A stretch of 64,000 nt of DNA from NCBI GenBank assembly GCA_003049465.1, contig PYSS01000004.1:438722-502721 (forward strand). Reading direction: 5' to 3'. This document shows positions 48,571-59,503 of the stretch, in pieces. Under the pieces are notes generated by a model. The model was not told the DNA's origin. It did not search any database and worked only from the letters and a program-made list of their open reading frames with translations. Source of the DNA: Magnaporthiopsis rhizophila (taxonomy: Eukaryota > Ascomycota > Sordariomycetes > Magnaporthales > Magnaporthaceae). How positions within the stretch are numbered: position 1 is the stretch's first letter; each line of letters begins with the position of its first letter. The position numbers and the translations under genes are program-made.

Positions 48571-48598
48571 TCTGCCTTCTGCCTTCTGCCTTCTGCCT
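48571..48598. repeat. (TCTGCCT)4 heptamer array
   Basis: Four perfect tandem TCTGCCT units, with a related copy just downstream after TGATTCCGCC. Confidence 0.85.
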
Positions 48599-49277
48599 TG
48601 ATTCCGCCTTCTGCCTGCTCTGCTGCTTCATTTGGGCATATGCAACCACAGGCCAATGGATCGACCTATCCGGGTGTCTGGCATCCATGCTAACAAGCAT
48701 TGAAAACGGCGTCATCGGCAGCGGTCATGCCCTGTGCTCCGACTAGGCAGGTCGAGACCCTGGCAATTGATCGAGCGTGTTTGTTTCTTGAACATTTCGA
48801 GTCTCGATCACCCCGTGGCTGTTTCAATTCATGCCTTGAACGGCCTAGGTTTGGAACAATCGCACGACACCTATGACCCCAGCCACTCAAAAACCAAACC
48901 CGCCTACCTGCAGGCACTGGCATAGCGCGGGCTTATTGTTGAGCAACCGTTAGTCGGGTGATGTATGTGGCAAAGATAGGTGGCTAGACCATTGGTGCAC
49001 GGCCCGAGTGCGTGCGCTCTTGGGTTAGATAGGTTTCAAAGCGCTGTCGTCTCCTCGGGACGGGCTCGTCGTCGTCATGACCGTGAAAGCTAACGTAGCC
49101 CGCAACCCAGAAAAAAAGCAATACATGTATGAAATATTCTAAATTAGCAGTGTTTTAATGCAAAAATGCAGTGCAGACAATCATGGCCATTCCATATGAT
49201 ATTATATCTACGAACGACATGCGACCGAGAACATTGTATTGATTTAGCGACACATACGCAAACGACTTTGGGATCCG

Positions 49278-49309
49278 CCAAAAGGTGTGTTTTAAAACAC
49301 CTGATTTGG
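49278..49309. promoter_or_regulatory. Near-perfect palindrome upstream of AOS1
   Basis: A 32-bp dyad centred on TTTTAAAA. Outward from the centre AAAACACCT mirrors AGGTG-TTTT with a two-base bulge, and TTTGG mirrors CCAAA after a second small bulge. It lies about 180 bases upstream of the AOS1 start, so it may be a binding site for a dimeric factor or a cruciform-forming sequence. Assignment as regulatory is inference. Confidence 0.35.
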
Positions 49310-49489
49310 TAGATCGTCTGCGCGACCCACAAGCGTGAATCCGACCGTCATTGACAACCAGGCCCGCACGATTACTTCACTGCGCTTCACCCATCGCCAG
49401 ACCGACATTGATATCGCGTGACTTGCCGGCCTACCCACCCGCCTCGGTCACCTGAGTCTCCCACTACCTAGCCCACCCCCAGGCTCAAC

Positions 49490-50851
49490 ATGGCGCTTCC
49501 GGCGCAGGATGCGGTTCCTCTGGCGCCGCCGGGAGGGCCTGCGCCGGCCGTGATGGCCGAGGCAGATCTGGCGGCGCCGCTGCAGGACCTGGCGCAACAG
49601 CAACAGCAGCAGCAGAGCAATGGCATCAGCGAAGACGAGATCGCGCTCTACGACCGCCAGATCAGACTCTGGGGCATGCAGGCGCAAGAGAAGATCCGGT
49701 CCGCCAACGTGCTGCTCATCACCATGAAGGCGCTGGCCAACGAGATTGCCAAGAACCTGGTGCTCGCCGGCATCAACTCGTTGACCATCGTGGACCCGGA
49801 GCCCGTCACGGCCGCCGACTTTGGCGCCCAATTCCTACTGGACGAGGACGAGGCCCAGGTCGGTATGAACCGCGCCGAGGCCGCCAGCGTCAACTTGCGC
49901 AAGCTCAACCCGCGCGTCAACGTCGTGGTCGACACGGGCCATATCGGCTCAAAAGGCCCCAGCTTCTTTGCCGCCTTCGACGTCGTCGTCGCCACCGACC
50001 TCGACCCTCAGAACCTGATCTTGGTCAACACGGCTACCCGCCTCAACGGCAGGCCCTTCTACTCCGCCGCCTCGCACGGCCTGTACGGCTACATCTTCGC
50101 CGACCTGATCGAGCACGAGTTCGTCGTTGAGCGTGACGTCTCCAGGCCCACCGAGCCGGGCGCCGAGACGAGGACGCGCGCCATCGTCGCCGTGACGGTG
50201 CGCGACGACGAGGCCGGCAAGAAGGTTGAGCGCGTCACCAAGCGCGAGCTCTACTCCACCTGGACCCTTGCCGACGCCGCCATCCTGCCCGAGGCCCACC
50301 GCCGCTCGCCGCGCCGCCTGCGTGCCGTCACACCGGCCCTCCCGTGCATGCGCGCCCTCTTCGACTTTGTCCAGGAGCGTGGCCGCCTGCCCATCTCGGT
50401 GCCCGCCCACGCCGACGCCGACCGCCAGCACTTCAAGATGCTGGCCACCAAGAAGCACAGCCAGCTCGGCCTACCCGACACAACCCTGAGCGACGATTTC
50501 CTGGACAGCTTCCTGCAGAACTTGGGTGCTGAGATGGCCCCCGTGACCGCCATCCTGGGCGGCCAGCTGGCCCAGGACGTCATCAACGTCCTCGGCGCCA
50601 CCCAGCAACCCATCCAGAACACGGTCATCTTTGACGGCAACACCATGGAGGCCAGCATGTTCGCCCTCCACCCGGACGACGAGGTCCTGGGCAGCGCCCA
50701 GCTGGCCTCGTCGTCGGCCGCCGATGTCCAGCTCGCCGTCGCCTCCGCCAGCGCCGTCGGCCCCGTCGTCGGCCCAGACGGCCGGATCATCGCGGGCGTC
50801 GTCGGCATGGCACCCATAGCCATGCCCACCGCCGGTATGCTGCAGCAATAG
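49490..50851 (+). CDS. AOS1: SUMO-activating enzyme subunit AOS1 (SAE1)
   Basis: A single exon of 453 residues. The ThiF/E1 half-domain starts near residue 48 with ISEDEIALYDRQIRLWGMQA, then ANVLLITMKALANEIAKNLV, SLTIVDPEPVTAADFGAQFL and RKLNPRVNVVVDTG, the normal order for the catalytic-cysteine-free subunit that pairs with UBA2 to adenylate SUMO in the nucleus. A second conserved part (about residues 325-395, FLDSFLQNLGAEMAPVTAIL, GGQLAQDVINVLGA, QNTVIFDG) closes the adenylation fold. The N-terminus carries a 45-residue extension with a Q7 run and the C-terminus an Ala/Ser/Val-rich tail; both are absent from yeast-like cores and probably disordered. The Arg of the RLWG motif, typical of the non-catalytic E1 half, is present. 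The start is the first ATG, after a CT-rich leader. Confidence 0.94.
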   Translation: MALPAQDAVPLAPPGGPAPAVMAEADLAAPLQDLAQQQQQQQSNGISEDEIALYDRQIRLWGMQAQEKIRSANVLLITMKALANEIAKNLVLAGINSLTIVDPEPVTAADFGAQFLLDEDEAQVGMNRAEAASVNLRKLNPRVNVVVDTGHIGSKGPSFFAAFDVVVATDLDPQNLILVNTATRLNGRPFYSAASHGLYGYIFADLIEHEFVVERDVSRPTEPGAETRTRAIVAVTVRDDEAGKKVERVTKRELYSTWTLADAAILPEAHRRSPRRLRAVTPALPCMRALFDFVQERGRLPISVPAHADADRQHFKMLATKKHSQLGLPDTTLSDDFLDSFLQNLGAEMAPVTAILGGQLAQDVINVLGATQQPIQNTVIFDGNTMEASMFALHPDDEVLGSAQLASSSAADVQLAVASASAVGPVVGPDGRIIAGVVGMAPIAMPTAGMLQQ

Positions 50852-53800
50852 TTTTACATGTAGACAACCTGCGCGAGGGCTGGGGAACGCACAAGAGGGA
50901 ACGATTATCCCTACACGATGCGATGCAGCAGGATTGGTTGCCCTTACACCCAGAATTCACGGCCTGGGCTGGCAACACGATGCGAGGGAGTGCATGATTT
51001 GTTTGCACTAGATGCAACATGCGCTTTGGCCTGTGCTATGGCCGGCTCTGACCTCGGGACTGTGCTACGAGCACGAAAATGAGAACATCTTCTCGCTATA
51101 TCCTCCTGACCAGTTTATGGTCAAGCTTTTGGGGCGAGATAAAAATTGATAAAAAAAAAAAATATCACGGCTCGGACTGCGGATGAGAAAGAAACGTGAA
51201 TAGACTGCGCGTAACCTGTGAGAGGTTCTCAACATTCAGGTAGGTACTACGAAACTCCTGGGCCCGTGACATATGATTACCGAAGTGTTGAAGTACCAGC
51301 AGGGCTTCTCCCAACGCCAGGTATTACCATGATCAGACAGGAACCAATAGATCCATCCCCCGCGCCGCTAGGACGTCCACTGAGCCATTTCGAATTGGGA
51401 AGTGTTCGTGCCACTGGATTTTATTTTGTTCGTATGGAGATGCCACATCGTGTTTGACTCGGTTTCGCCAACCGGGAGGCCGGGCAATCGCCGCATCGCA
51501 GATCACATCTCATGGCACTGTTTTCACCTGCCGAGCGCAACCGGAAAAGGATCGCATATACATCAACGCAATTTGTCTGGACTCTGGACGTGACTCCAGC
51601 GACAGCCGCGGGTTGGGCCGAAGTATACGTAAGTAGGCAAGGGAAAGGAAACCCACATCACGGCGTGAACGCTAGCCAACTTCGGCCACCACGTGCACAC
51701 GCAGAGCAACAAGCGCGGTCCTGCAGGTTCCTCATGCGCCCAGGGGGGGTGGACCAGTAGACGCTCGGGGTCTTGACGTACGTGCCGCCTTGACGCAGAG
51801 GAGGATTGTGCATGAAGCTACCTACCTTATTTGCTACCAAGGATTTTTTTATCCGCTCGGTGGGAGGAGGCTTTTCTCTTTCCGTCTCCTTTTTTTGAGC
51901 TTGGTGTCACTCACGGCGCATCCCGTCCTGCCGTGCGGGTATTAGTAGCTGGAGCTCAGCGCTTCTGCGCGGGCCTGCGCCGCTCCGAGAGCTCTCCTGC
52001 GCGCCAGAGGCGCTTGTACGGCTAGTTCCCCGTCCGTGGCGTTACTCGAGGGTAATAAAAAAAAATAAAATGCGGTTCGTGCCGTGGAACTAACTCGTAG
52101 AAGCGAACGATGCCCCGGGTGCCGCGGGCTGCCGTGAATCTCGATCTCAGCCCCATTCGAGACCTTTAAACGCAGAACAACCCGGGGCCGCGATGCCGGG
52201 CCGGATGGACGCAGCCCAAAAGGTGCCCCTGCCGAGAATGCTTGCCCATTTAAACCATGCCGAAGTGGCTGCTGACCATCGACGATCTGTTGTTGTTGTT
52301 GCTGCTGCTGCTGGTTATCTCCGTGGATGATGATCATAAAGTCCACGTACTCGGCCGAGTCATGCTGCTAGGCAAAGACGGGAAGCTTCGTGGGGAGGTG
52401 GTGGCACCAGACGGCGCGGAGAGCACAATGTTTGGTGGGGGTAACGCGCTCCCGGTTGGCTGGGTTGACCGGGGCTGCCGCCGCCGGCTTGTGGATCGAC
52501 AGCCGCCTTGGCGGCTCTAGGCTCTAGGCTTGGCGAAACCGACCTAAGCAGGAGTCAGGAGAGAGGAGGGGAGCTAAGGAACCCAGTAGATCAGAGGATT
52601 GCGGCCCAACACTCAATGAGACACACAGATTCACTCGAATGGCAACAGGCCCCCTGCCATGTCCCCCCCATAGCCTGTTGCCTGGACCATTCTACCCCTC
52701 GAGGTTAGACTAGGTTTTCCTACCGGCACCGCTAGAACAGGATCGAGTCTTTTGCAACACCATGATTTATTAGACCTGGCATCATCCCTGCCTTTCCGCA
52801 TGTAGATGGTTCAAAGGCACCTTGGCGCCTAACTCGATGCGGTCAAAAACACCAAGCCCTGACCAGCGGGACTGGAGCCGTAGCCTGATGCCCGGGGCGC
52901 GGGCGCGGGTCCGGGGAAAGCCTCCTTGGGCATGTAGATTACTCCGTGCTGGCCCTATCGATCGGGCTGAGGCTTGGTCTGGAGCTCACAAAGGGATGGA
53001 ACTAGGTAGGATCAACCTTTTGTAGCCCCGAGCCTCGCGATGCCTGGGTGTGCATTAGTCGAAAAGGTGCCCGCGTTCGCTTTCGTCTGATCGGTTCTGG
53101 TCGGGATCGGGATCCGTGACGGCTCCTAGCTGTTTGTTGGCTCGGACCTCCGCGGGGTCAGGAATAGCTGGTTAATGCTCCCCTCCGCACCTACAAGCGC
53201 GCGGACTTTTTGGCCCCTTGGCTGGTTCTTGGCGTGGTTCCAAGCTCTGGCGTGGAAGACGGGAGAGTCTCGGGGCGGGCCAGGCTTTTGGTGCGCGCGG
53301 CGTTGCCAAAAAAGACATCGGATTGTGCGAGACGGGGCGTTTGTCATTAGTTCTGTTGTGCGGATGGTCCCCGCCGTTCTAGCTTGGAAGCGAGGCGCAA
53401 AAGCGGAGGCGGTCATCTGCGGGATGCACACAAATCTCTGTAATCCAGCGTGTTTGCGGGTGGGTCATGATCTGCGTCGCATCGCTCAATCAGCGGCGCA
53501 CTGATTGCGGAGCTTTGTTTGAGTCGTCGGAGATGGCAACCGGGAGCAGCAGTGGCAGAGAAGAAGAAAGGACGCAACGCCGCTGATTGGATGGCATCCT
53601 GTCCGGGGAATGTTGCGTCGCGGTTCTGTCTTCGGTTATCCTCAACGTCGTCAGAGACTCTGCAATAAAAAGACCGCGACATTGAGGAGCAGCTGAATAG
53701 GTACCTCGGTATGTGAGGTTTTGGCCACACACAGCGCGATTCCACACTAACCTAATCAAAAGCGTGCTGGCAAAAAAAGGTGCTGCTAGGCAAAAGCTTC

Positions 53801-54873
53801 CTCAGCAAGCCGTCGCACGGCCATGATGATAAGCCAGAGTCCGGCCGCACGTCCCTCCAAGCTAACGATCCTACTCACTCTCACCCCCTGTCCGCCCACC
53901 GATCAGGTTTTCCGTCTTGTCTTGGTTGAGGCGAGATTGCGTGGGACGGCTGTTTTGTTTGTCCCTGGTATATTGCAAGGGACACGGCACATGAGGGGCT
54001 CGAGCCGTAAGCCTAAACCCTTTCATATCCTCGTGGCCTGCCGCTTCCGACGACTTTTGTCCCTCAATCAAGTCAACATACTTTTCAGTTCGATTTTCAT
54101 CGTCCTGTGCTGCTGTATGTAAGCCTGGCGCCTGCAAACACGCACTTTACGCTTGCACCTGCATTATCCACCACCGCCGTCTGCATCAATTCCATTCGAT
54201 CGATCCGCCATTCAATTCCCAAGAAGCACAGCCAACCAGAATCGACCGAACAAGCATTGCTGCAGGGGCCACCCTTCATGCACGCTCCCGCAATCCAGAG
54301 CCAGCAAAGCAGGTGGCGTTGCACAACGGCACGGTAGTTCCGAGATCTATCGTAGCCTTGCAGCAAGGCAAGGCATCATTGTCACTTACACGGCGTTCTT
54401 GCCTTTCGTCTTCTTCACACGCCTCGTCGCACCGGGCGTTGGGCACGACCGGGTGTCGCGCTGGTCGCCTTTTGTTTCAAACCAGTCTTCTTTTTTGCTC
54501 CTTTTCTCCAGCTCCCCAAGCGACTGCGACACCGACGTGCGTGCGTGCCAAATTTGCTGTCGCCAGTCGCTTCCATTGCGGGGGCACACAAACAACGTGG
54601 ACGGGTCGAGGCCCGACTCCGGCTCCGGCATCCTCCCTTTGTTTTGCTGGTCCGGCTGTTAGATCGAAAACAGTCAGCCGCAAACGAATTGGAACTGCAA
54701 CGTCGGCTTCTTTTTCTGTCGACGGCCACACCACAACCGCTGCGACTCTGCTCGGTTGGAACACCCCACGAGAGCCCGGGCAGGGCTTCCCAAACAAACC
54801 TTGGTCCCCACCGAACAGCCCTTTTCAGGCCATCTAACCCGGGCTCGCATTGTGTCAGAAATATTAGCCCGTC
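50852..54873. other. 4 kb gene-free region
   Basis: It lies between AOS1 and the next plus-strand gene. No convincing coding frame was found. It contains an A-rich run near 51152-51164, a (TTG)n(CTG)n trinucleotide stretch near 52285-52312 and one AGGTACCT at 53699. The last kilobase (53.8-54.87 kb) is pyrimidine-rich and probably the leader and promoter of the gene at 54874. Confidence 0.5.
52285..52312. repeat. (TTG)n(CTG)n trinucleotide repeat
   Basis: About five TTG units followed by about four CTG units in intergenic DNA. Confidence 0.7.
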
Positions 54874-56475
54874 ATGCTTAGCCAGGCGCCGCGAGGCGCC
54901 GGTCATGGATCGCCAAGCAGCACTCCACAACCGCAAGCGACAGCACCAACCGCATCGCCTGTTGCTGCTGCTGCTGCCGCTGTCATCCAAGCGCCTCATC
55001 GTCGCCAAGTATCCCACTTTTCTCGCCCTGACCCACGCTGCTACCAAGCTTTCCTCGCCAATGGCTCCAATGCGCCTCGTCAAAGCAAAATCACGCCCGA
55101 TCCCGTTGGTGATGTCGATGCCATTGCTTTCGGTCACACAACGCCGCTCGCCATAGCCACCACCACCAGCGAGCCCTATTCGCACCATCATTATCCGTCA
55201 TACCACCAACCCGTCCACGAGTACTCCAGTAGCGGCGCCTGGTCCAACCGCAGCAGCAGCAGCAGCGTTTATTCCCCCACTTTTGGACAGGCCTTTGTGG
55301 ACCCGATCGTCCCCTCCCGAAGCCGCCACCAGTCAATACCGAGCCTGCTGCCGCTGGCAGTCGCTAACCGAGCCACCTCTCCCAAGAGGAGGCACCGGCC
55401 CGCGCTGTCGGAAGCCGCGATGCCTCTCACCGGTGACGGCAGGTCGAGGCATAGCCCGAATTCCGATGCTCCTCGGAAGGGCGCCCTGGCCGGCTGGTTT
55501 TCGCCCGCGGCAAGTGACGCAAATAGGGGCAGCGGCGAGATTCCAACAATAACAACCCCGAACGAAGAGCCGACCACCCCATTTGGTCGAACTGGGTCGT
55601 CCATTTCGATCGAGAGCCAACGACAACGAGGCTCGAGCCCGTCCCCTTCAGCATCCCGATTTGGATTCTTCTCGGCAATATCGTCGGCCCTAACGACGCA
55701 GAATTCCTCGCCAGCCGGGTCTCCTAACCGCAATGCCACCAGCGACAAGGATGACGACATATTGGTCATGGACGTCGAGGCTGCCCTGTTCCCCGGCGGT
55801 CTCCCCGTGGCCGGCGAGGCCTTTTCGCCTTCGGCCTTCAAAAACCTGCAGATGAACGCGACCGCCGTCGCCCGCCGCCTGCAGGGGGCGTACCGCAAGC
55901 GCACGGACGAGGCGCGCGACTTGGCCGCCGAGATGGAGGCCCAGCGTGAGGAGCTCGAAGAGGCAACGACCCGCTCGACACATCTTAAAATGCAGCTTGA
56001 AGACATGGCTGTTAAGGCGGCCGAGCAGGAGCAGGCCATGCGCAGCCTCCTCGACGAGCTTGCCGCCGAGCGCCGCAAGACGGCCAAGCTCCTGCAAGGT
56101 CAGCGTGGCGACGGTCTGCTCCATGTACCCGCGACTTCCGAGGGCTCCATTTCTGAGGATCTGGGCGTCGACGCTGCCGAGGAGGACCAGAAACGGCGTC
56201 GGAGGTTGCAGAGACAGTGGCGCGGCAGTGGCGGGACGGTCACCAGCTTCGACACGGACGACGATGAGAGCGTGGCCGAGAGCGAGAGCATCTTCTCGTC
56301 GCGCTGCAGGAGCCCAACGTCTGCCGCGACCACCGACGGGGCGTCCCCGGGCGGTGTACTGTCGCCGATAGCCGCCTCCCAGCCCCCCACGGTTCTGTCC
56401 CCGCCGCCACCGCACCACAACAGGCGGGCCCCGGTGGGCTCGAAACTGCCGCCACAACCCCCCTCGCGATTGTCA

Positions 56476-56508
<33 letters not shown>

Positions 56509-56742
56509 ATGACGACATTCCAGCGTCTCGTCAAAGGCGTGACGTCTGGACCCGCCTCAGGCCAGTCAACCGACAACTCTCCTGTCAGTAGCTGTTCGAA
56601 CTGTCAAGGTCTGGATGCTTCGGTCGCGTGGGACACGGTGAATCTGCTCAAGGACGAGAACCATGCTCTGAAGGAACGAATGAACGAGCTCGAGGATGCC
56701 GTAGAAGGAGCTCTCGACCTGGTGAATGGCATAGGGTTATGA
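54874..56742 (+). CDS. Unrecognised coiled-coil protein
   Basis: A single exon of 622 residues. I do not recognise the family. Residues 1-300 are Ser/Pro/His-rich and disordered, with phosphosite-like SP motifs (ATSPKRRHRP, SSPAGSP). A conserved-looking segment (DDDILVMDVEAALFPGGLP) precedes a long heptad region at about 320-410 (ATAVARRLQGAYRKRTDEAR through LLDELAAERRKTAKLLQ) that should form a coiled coil. An acidic/Ser linker, a Pro-rich stretch and a Q9 run follow. The C-terminus has a CSNC pair (SSCSNCQGLD) followed by a second short coiled coil (VNLLKDENHALKERMNELED). The layout suggests a cytoskeletal or scaffolding protein, which is inference. The start is the first in-frame ATG of a frame that is open and protein-like to its stop. 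Confidence 0.8.
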
Positions 56743-56816
56743 TGATGTACCATGAGGAGAGGAGGGGAGGCTGCAACAGCTTACTTGCGGACGAGCATAT
56801 ACCTAGGACTAGGGTT

Positions 56817-56867
<51 letters not shown>

Positions 56868-57825
56868 NTTTTTTTTTTTTTTTTTTTTTTTTTTTGTTTT
56901 GTTGTTCACTTCTCTCTGGCCGTCGCGCTTACCCTTTTTGGGATATTTATGGATATTTATAGTTGAGGTCTTATAGCACCCGATTTGATCTAGGGCTTTG
57001 GGGATTTTTTTTCTTTCTTTCTTTCTTTTTTTTATGTTCACTTATCTCGGCCGGCGAGCCCTTACCATTCTTATATCAAAGATACCCAGGTTAGAACCAG
57101 TGGGCCGATAGGATATGGATCCCAGGGAGAGCCGGAAAGAAAAAAAGAAGAAACTTTGATTTGAACATGGAGCGTCTCGTTAGTCCGTTCGAGGACGCAT
57201 TCGTAGTGGAGGGAGTGAGAAGTGAACATGTCGTAGCACCCGTATTCCGTATCATAAGTCCAAGCGTCTCGACCCCGTGTTGTCGTACAAGGGTATAAGT
57301 ACAAGCATCTGCGACACAGAGCTCCCTACCTGCCTCTATGCAATGAATGAGATGCGGGGCGATTGAGCTCTCAAGACATAATCTCCCATCACATGCAAGT
57401 CACAAGCCGCCTGGGTGCTTGTGATGTGGCCAGCTCGATGGCTACAGTGCTGCCCGGTGCCGAGCTCGCCACCGACGTAGACATCTTGCCGTCTCAGCAT
57501 GTTCATCACCACCACCAACTAACTACGGAGCCCGTGAAGAAGACGGCTCTAAACCGACAAGGTCCTGGCCGCTTAGATGTCTCAAGTCCAATGGGAATTG
57601 CAGTCGAGGGGCGCCGCGGCTCTATCTACAAACGGGACCAGATGCTTGTATCCGTGGTGGATGTCAGGTGCGAGGGGAGACTTGGGACTTGTCTACAAGC
57701 ACTATCTCCTCTGTCGACCTGCCCAGTCTCCATGCCCAGAAATGGAATCCCCCTTCATGCCCACTCCGCGCACTGCATCATCTTGGACGCTACCTCTCTC
57801 TCTGTCTCTGTCCCTTTCCCAGCTT
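56743..57825. other. Convergent spacer with long poly(T) tract
   Basis: 1.1 kb between convergent 3' ends. It is dominated at the left by the poly(T) tract; the remainder shows overlapping short frames on both strands with no protein features. Confidence 0.5.
56819..56895. repeat. Poly(T) tract, about 77 bases, with one N
   Basis: Essentially pure T with an ambiguous base at 56868, starting about 75 bases after a plus-strand stop codon. The length in the assembly is probably unreliable. Confidence 0.9.
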
Positions 57826-58183
57826 TTAGTGGTGTCCTTCCTCTCCGTGATGATGATCGTCGGCCAGCACAAAGTGCTCGTAGGCGCAGTAGGCGGCAAA
57901 GGCGACGGTGGCGATGCCAAGTCCCGGAAACGACCCCCGGAACCGGTTCCAGCGGCTGAACTGGCCTTTGTAGCGCCACGCCTCGGCCCGCTCCCACGGG
58001 TCGTATCGCGGCTTGCTGGCCGCCTTGATGAAGGCGTGCGTGTCGAAGCCCGTGATGCTGGGCTTGGGGCCGCCGTGGGCCGCCCTTAGTATCCTGTGCA
58101 GGTTGGGGGAATGGGGACGTCAGCGAGGTGCATGGAACGTCATCGGCTTCGGAGTTGTCGTCGGCTCACCTTGAGGGATACAT
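57826..58183 (-). CDS. NDUFB3: Complex I subunit NDUFB3 (B12)
   Basis: A small gene of two exons (58183-58170 and 58093-57826) with a 76-bp GT-AG intron, 93 residues. The first exon codes only MYPS plus two bases. The protein has the B12-subunit signature DPWERAEAWRYKGQFSRWNR, followed by GSFPGLGIATVAFAAYCAYE, a single membrane span, and a His-rich end (DDHHHGEEGHH). It is an accessory subunit of the membrane arm of mitochondrial NADH:ubiquinone oxidoreductase. There is no cleavable presequence, as expected for this subunit. It is divergent from the CAF1 gene, with 856 bases between starts. Confidence 0.92.
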
Positions 58184-59039
58184 CTGTCTGGGGGTTATTT
58201 CGGTTCGACTGTTCTGTCCCCACGCTCACTGCGGCTTGGCTAGGGTCAATTGACAGCCCCGAGTTGTCGATGGTAGTCTATTTAAACGTTCGTTCCTCGG
58301 GGGCGTCGGCGTCGTCGCATCAAGGGGAGCATTCGAGGTTGGAGGGACAAGAGCCAACCACAATGCGAGTTCCGCGGCGTGTTGGGCACGGTCCCTCGCA
58401 GGGTGACCTAAGCGACAGCCGCGCGGGATCCTGGTCAGCTCATTGGCCTGCTGCCAATGCCAGGTCGCTCTTGGCCCACCCATCACCCACTTGTGCTCCA
58501 GGACGTCGCCGATCGAGGCCAACCGACGGAATTGAGCCCAAAGATTGAAGCGACACAGCCAGCCAGCCAGGAATCCCGCGATTCAGCCCTGACAGCCACC
58601 CACCACTCCTTGCTCAGAATTCAGAGGACGCTTTCGAGAGTGCTTGGGACGAGAAATCCTCCTCCGGTGACCATCTCGCCATCTTTCCAATTTGTGCCTC
58701 AGCACTCTTAATCCGTCCGACACCGGTGCGGGATACAATCAAAAAATCCAGGGCGACCAAGGGACGGAAGGAAAGGACGAACCACAATAACGACACCACG
58801 CCGCCACGCTGCTATCACAGGCGGGCGCAACCCCAGGGCGTTTTGACCCTGCGCGCAAGCCGCTTTGCCTCGACACCCCCCACATAGCCTCCCTTGGCCA
58901 GATGTGCCACCCTACCACGGCCGACCACCGAGCGACGAAGACGGCGGCGGCAGCAGCAGCAGCAGCGGTAGCAAAGAGAAAGGCCCCGAGGAAATCCCGG
59001 AGACGAGTGTAGCGCACCCTCACCGGCAGCAGCGACACC
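58184..59039. other. Divergent promoter region of NDUFB3 and CAF1
   Basis: 856 bases between two divergent starts. A short GGC/AGC trinucleotide run (about 58942-58968) lies in the CAF1 leader. No further gene was recognised. Confidence 0.5.
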
Positions 59040-59450
59040 ATGCCTCCGCCTCCAAATAGGTTCCCCACCGGGCCCGCCACCATATCGCCGTACCAGCACC
59101 AGTTCCCTCCCCAGCACGGCGGCCAGGGCCACGCCGGCGGCGGTGGCCACCCACCGCCGCTCGGGAACCCGGCCTACATCGGCGGGCCCAACAGCCAGCT
59201 CAATCCCTTCGCCGCAAATGGCGCCCTCGGCATGGCCGCGGGGCTGAACCCCGCTGGTGCAGGCGCCTTTGGCGGCCATGGCGACTCGGGCCTGGGCAGC
59301 CACGCCGCCCGGCTTGGCTTCACTCACGGCACCAGCCTCCAGCAGCAGCAACAACAACAGGCCCAGCAGCAACAGGCCCAGCAGCAACAACAGGCTCAAC
59401 AGCAGCAACAACAGCAGCAGCAGCAACAGCAGCAGCAGCAACAGCAGGCC

Positions 59451-59503
<53 letters not shown>

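Larger units (their letters stand above)
47389..49489. other. 2.1 kb divergent intergenic region
   Basis: It lies between the starts of the unrecognised minus-strand gene and AOS1. It contains a heptamer array at 48571-48598 and a near-perfect palindrome at 49278-49309, about 180 bases upstream of AOS1. Overlapping open frames at 47.5-48.3 kb on both strands show no protein-like features; that stretch is probably leader and promoter of the minus-strand gene. Confidence 0.5.

Noticed and set aside
57363..58089. Plus-strand frames of 170-198 codons opposite the NDUFB3 gene.
   Set aside because: Antisense to a complete, recognisable complex I subunit; no features of their own.
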